NCBI GenBank assembly: GCA_002708315.1
Contig: PANC01000015.1
Coordinates: 1-64,000 of the forward strand
Direction: 5' to 3'
DNA length: 64,000 bases
DNA from: Lentimicrobiaceae bacterium
GTDB taxonomy: Bacteria > Bacteroidota > Bacteroidia > Bacteroidales > F082
Shown here piece after piece: positions 62,708 through 64,000 of the stretch. Position 1 is the stretch's first letter. Each line of letters starts with the position of its first letter. Position numbers and translations under genes: made by a program. The notes under the pieces are model-generated. The model was not told where the DNA came from and searched no databases. It saw only the letters and a program-made list of their open reading frames with translations.

Positions 62708-64000
62708 TTAGTTTAACTCATTATTTCTAAATTTAATGTGAAATGTGGTGCCATTATTTGGGTCTGAATCAAAACCAACCTCACCCCCAATCTCATTAAT
62801 AATATTTTTAACAATGGCTAAGCCTAAGCCCGTGCCGCTTGATTTTGTTGTAAAATAAGGCTGAAATATTTTTGCTTTAAGATTTGCGGCAATACCCTTG
62901 CCGTTATCATGAATTGATACCTCCGTAAAGTTTACCCTCTTAGACATGGCTATTGTGATTATTCCAGAACCCTCTTCTGCTGTTGCTTGGGCGGCATTGT
63001 TTATAATATTGTTAATGGCCCTAAGAATATCTTTTTCAAAACCCTTTACCATAAAAGTTTCGTTTTCATCATACTCAACAATAATGGATAAATTATCTTG
63101 TTTGTTGAACAGCAGTGTTGCAGACTTAATTACCCTTATTAAATCTGTTTTCTGGTTTTCATACTTGCTGCTTCTGGCAAAATCAGAAAACATTTCAGCA
63201 ACATTATTAAGGGCGTCTATCTGCGATATTAATGATTCGCCTACAGACTTAATTTTCTGAGCAAAGTCGGGGTCACTATCTTTAAATGCCTTTTCTAAAT
63301 ATTGAACATTTAGCTTCATTGGGGTCAGTGGGTTTTTTATTTCATGGGCAATCTGTTTTGCCACCTCTCTCCAGGCACTTTCTCTTTCTGACCGAACCAA
63401 CAGCTCGGCGCTTTGCTCAAGCTTATCAACCATGAGGTTATACTCACGTATAAGCAGCCCAATTTCATCGTCCTTTTTCCAGGGTATATGTTCATTGGCC
63501 TTATCAATCCTAATATTAGACAAGCTTTCTTGTAGTGTAACAAGGGGGCGAGTAAGATACCTGGAAATTATAATCGCGATTAAAGCCCCTATAACACCAA
63601 CAATTACATAGATGTTAATTAAATACGATAACATAATATAATATGACCGATCATACTCAGCCTGTCTTGCAAAATAAGGAAGGTTAACTATTCCTATCGG
63701 ATTATAACTATCCAGATTAATAGGCACATAAGAAGAATAGTACCTTAATGAGCCAATAGCTTCTTCTGTAATATAATTCAACTGATTGTCCATAAAAATG
63801 GCTCGATATGCATCGGGGTTTATATACTCAGAAAGCAACCCATTATCAAAAACCTCAGGCCTTGATGAGGCAACAAGCCTTCCGGACCTATCATATAGGT
63901 TAATGTCGGAAAAGAACACCAACGAAAACTTCCTAAGAAGCTGACGAAGCATTGCCCTGTCTTCGTTTTCAAGATCAGAAACCGAGGATAATTTATGTTG
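62708..64000 (-). CDS. Sensor histidine kinase, NtrY-like (N-terminus cut by window edge)
   Basis: The frame stays open to the right edge with no stop, so the N-terminus lies outside; at least 430 residues are visible. Part of an extracytoplasmic sensor domain comes first, then a membrane helix (YLINIYVIVGVIGALIAIIIS), a HAMP domain with RYLTRPLVTLQESL, and a HisKA domain with the phosphoacceptor His in IAHEIKNPLTPMKL. The HATPase domain has the N box NNAAQA, G1 DNGKGI and G2 TGLGLAIV. HEIKNPLTPMKL is typical of NtrY/GlnL-like kinases. Its response regulator is not in the window. The first Met in the window (63952) is not necessarily the start. Confidence 0.88.
   Translation of the reverse strand, partial: QHKLSSVSDLENEDRAMLRQLLRKFSLVFFSDINLYDRSGRLVASSRPEVFDNGLLSEYINPDAYRAIFMDNQLNYITEEAIGSLRYYSSYVPINLDSYNPIGIVNLPYFARQAEYDRSYYIMLSYLINIYVIVGVIGALIAIIISRYLTRPLVTLQESLSNIRIDKANEHIPWKKDDEIGLLIREYNLMVDKLEQSAELLVRSERESAWREVAKQIAHEIKNPLTPMKLNVQYLEKAFKDSDPDFAQKIKSVGESLISQIDALNNVAEMFSDFARSSKYENQKTDLIRVIKSATLLFNKQDNLSIIVEYDENETFMVKGFEKDILRAINNIINNAAQATAEEGSGIITIAMSKRVNFTEVSIHDNGKGIAANLKAKIFQPYFTTKSSGTGLGLAIVKNIINEIGGEVGFDSDPNNGTTFHIKFRNNELN

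Noticed and set aside
1-64000. Search for tRNA, rRNA, CRISPR, riboswitch, insertion sequences and prophage
   Set aside because: No cloverleaf-like segments, regular spaced repeats, transposase motifs, phage genes or long conserved RNA leaders were seen in the intergenic regions.

Overview
The window looks like an AT-rich core-genome segment of a Bacteroidota (Bacteroidetes) chromosome, probably class Bacteroidia or a near relative; I cannot resolve the order. Four kinds of evidence agree. The proteins belong to families typical of the phylum: an S46 dipeptidyl-peptidase, an esterase with a type IX secretion sorting tail, a DUF4369/TlpA lipoprotein thioredoxin, and single-domain ManC. More than twenty genes are preceded by a TAnnTTTG-type -7 box, the phylum's housekeeping promoter. 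Starts generally lack Shine-Dalgarno sequences. Lipoboxes precede several small secreted proteins.

Layout. 1-5.5 kb: an S46 peptidase (its last residues lie outside the window) with manC, a SprT-like metalloprotein, an orphan nicotianamine-synthase-like enzyme and a small lipoprotein. 5.6-8.5 kb: mlaE-mlaF-cvpA-hydrolase. 8.5-22.8 kb: pgk, a fused DppD/DppF-type ATPase, prs-rplY, pth, argF-glyS, a DUF3109 protein, purN, acpP-fabF-rnc, a ClC antiporter, a DsrE-like protein and a thioesterase. 23-29.8 kb: trpS-hflX, lnt, a lipoprotein and RNase R. 29.8-35.2 kb: a leftward run of a secreted protein of unknown function, an internalin-like LRR protein and an LTA-synthase-like membrane phosphotransferase. 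35.4-45.7 kb: a large Asp-box (sortilin-like) exoprotein, proline dehydrogenase, yceD-rpmF, fabH, a T9SS esterase, a C69 dipeptidase and an HdeD-like protein. 45.7-57.7 kb: recJ, a MacB-type permease, purH, mreBCD, a TlpA lipoprotein, arsC-acr3 and rpiB-lutB. 57.7-60 kb: a very AT-rich, gene-poor patch with a MORN-type secreted protein and a gene remnant. 60-64 kb: a sensor kinase (cut by the right edge), a flippase and hemW.

Most genes serve translation, lipid, envelope or central metabolism. Adjacent genes cooperate in a few clear cases: acpP-fabF-rnc, mreBCD, mlaEF, and arsC with acr3 (arsenate is reduced, then arsenite is exported). Several genes stand apart from their usual partners: mlaEF without an MCE protein, lutB without lutA/lutC, a MacB permease without its ATPase, rpmF-fabH without plsX, mreBCD without mrdA/rodA, and arsC-acr3 without arsR. 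I see no tRNA, rRNA, CRISPR array, insertion sequence or prophage. The least understood material is the LRR protein, built from three cassettes each opened by an identical-spacing WW-x6-W-x3-F cap, together with its overlapping upstream partner, and the AT-rich patch at 57.7-60 kb.
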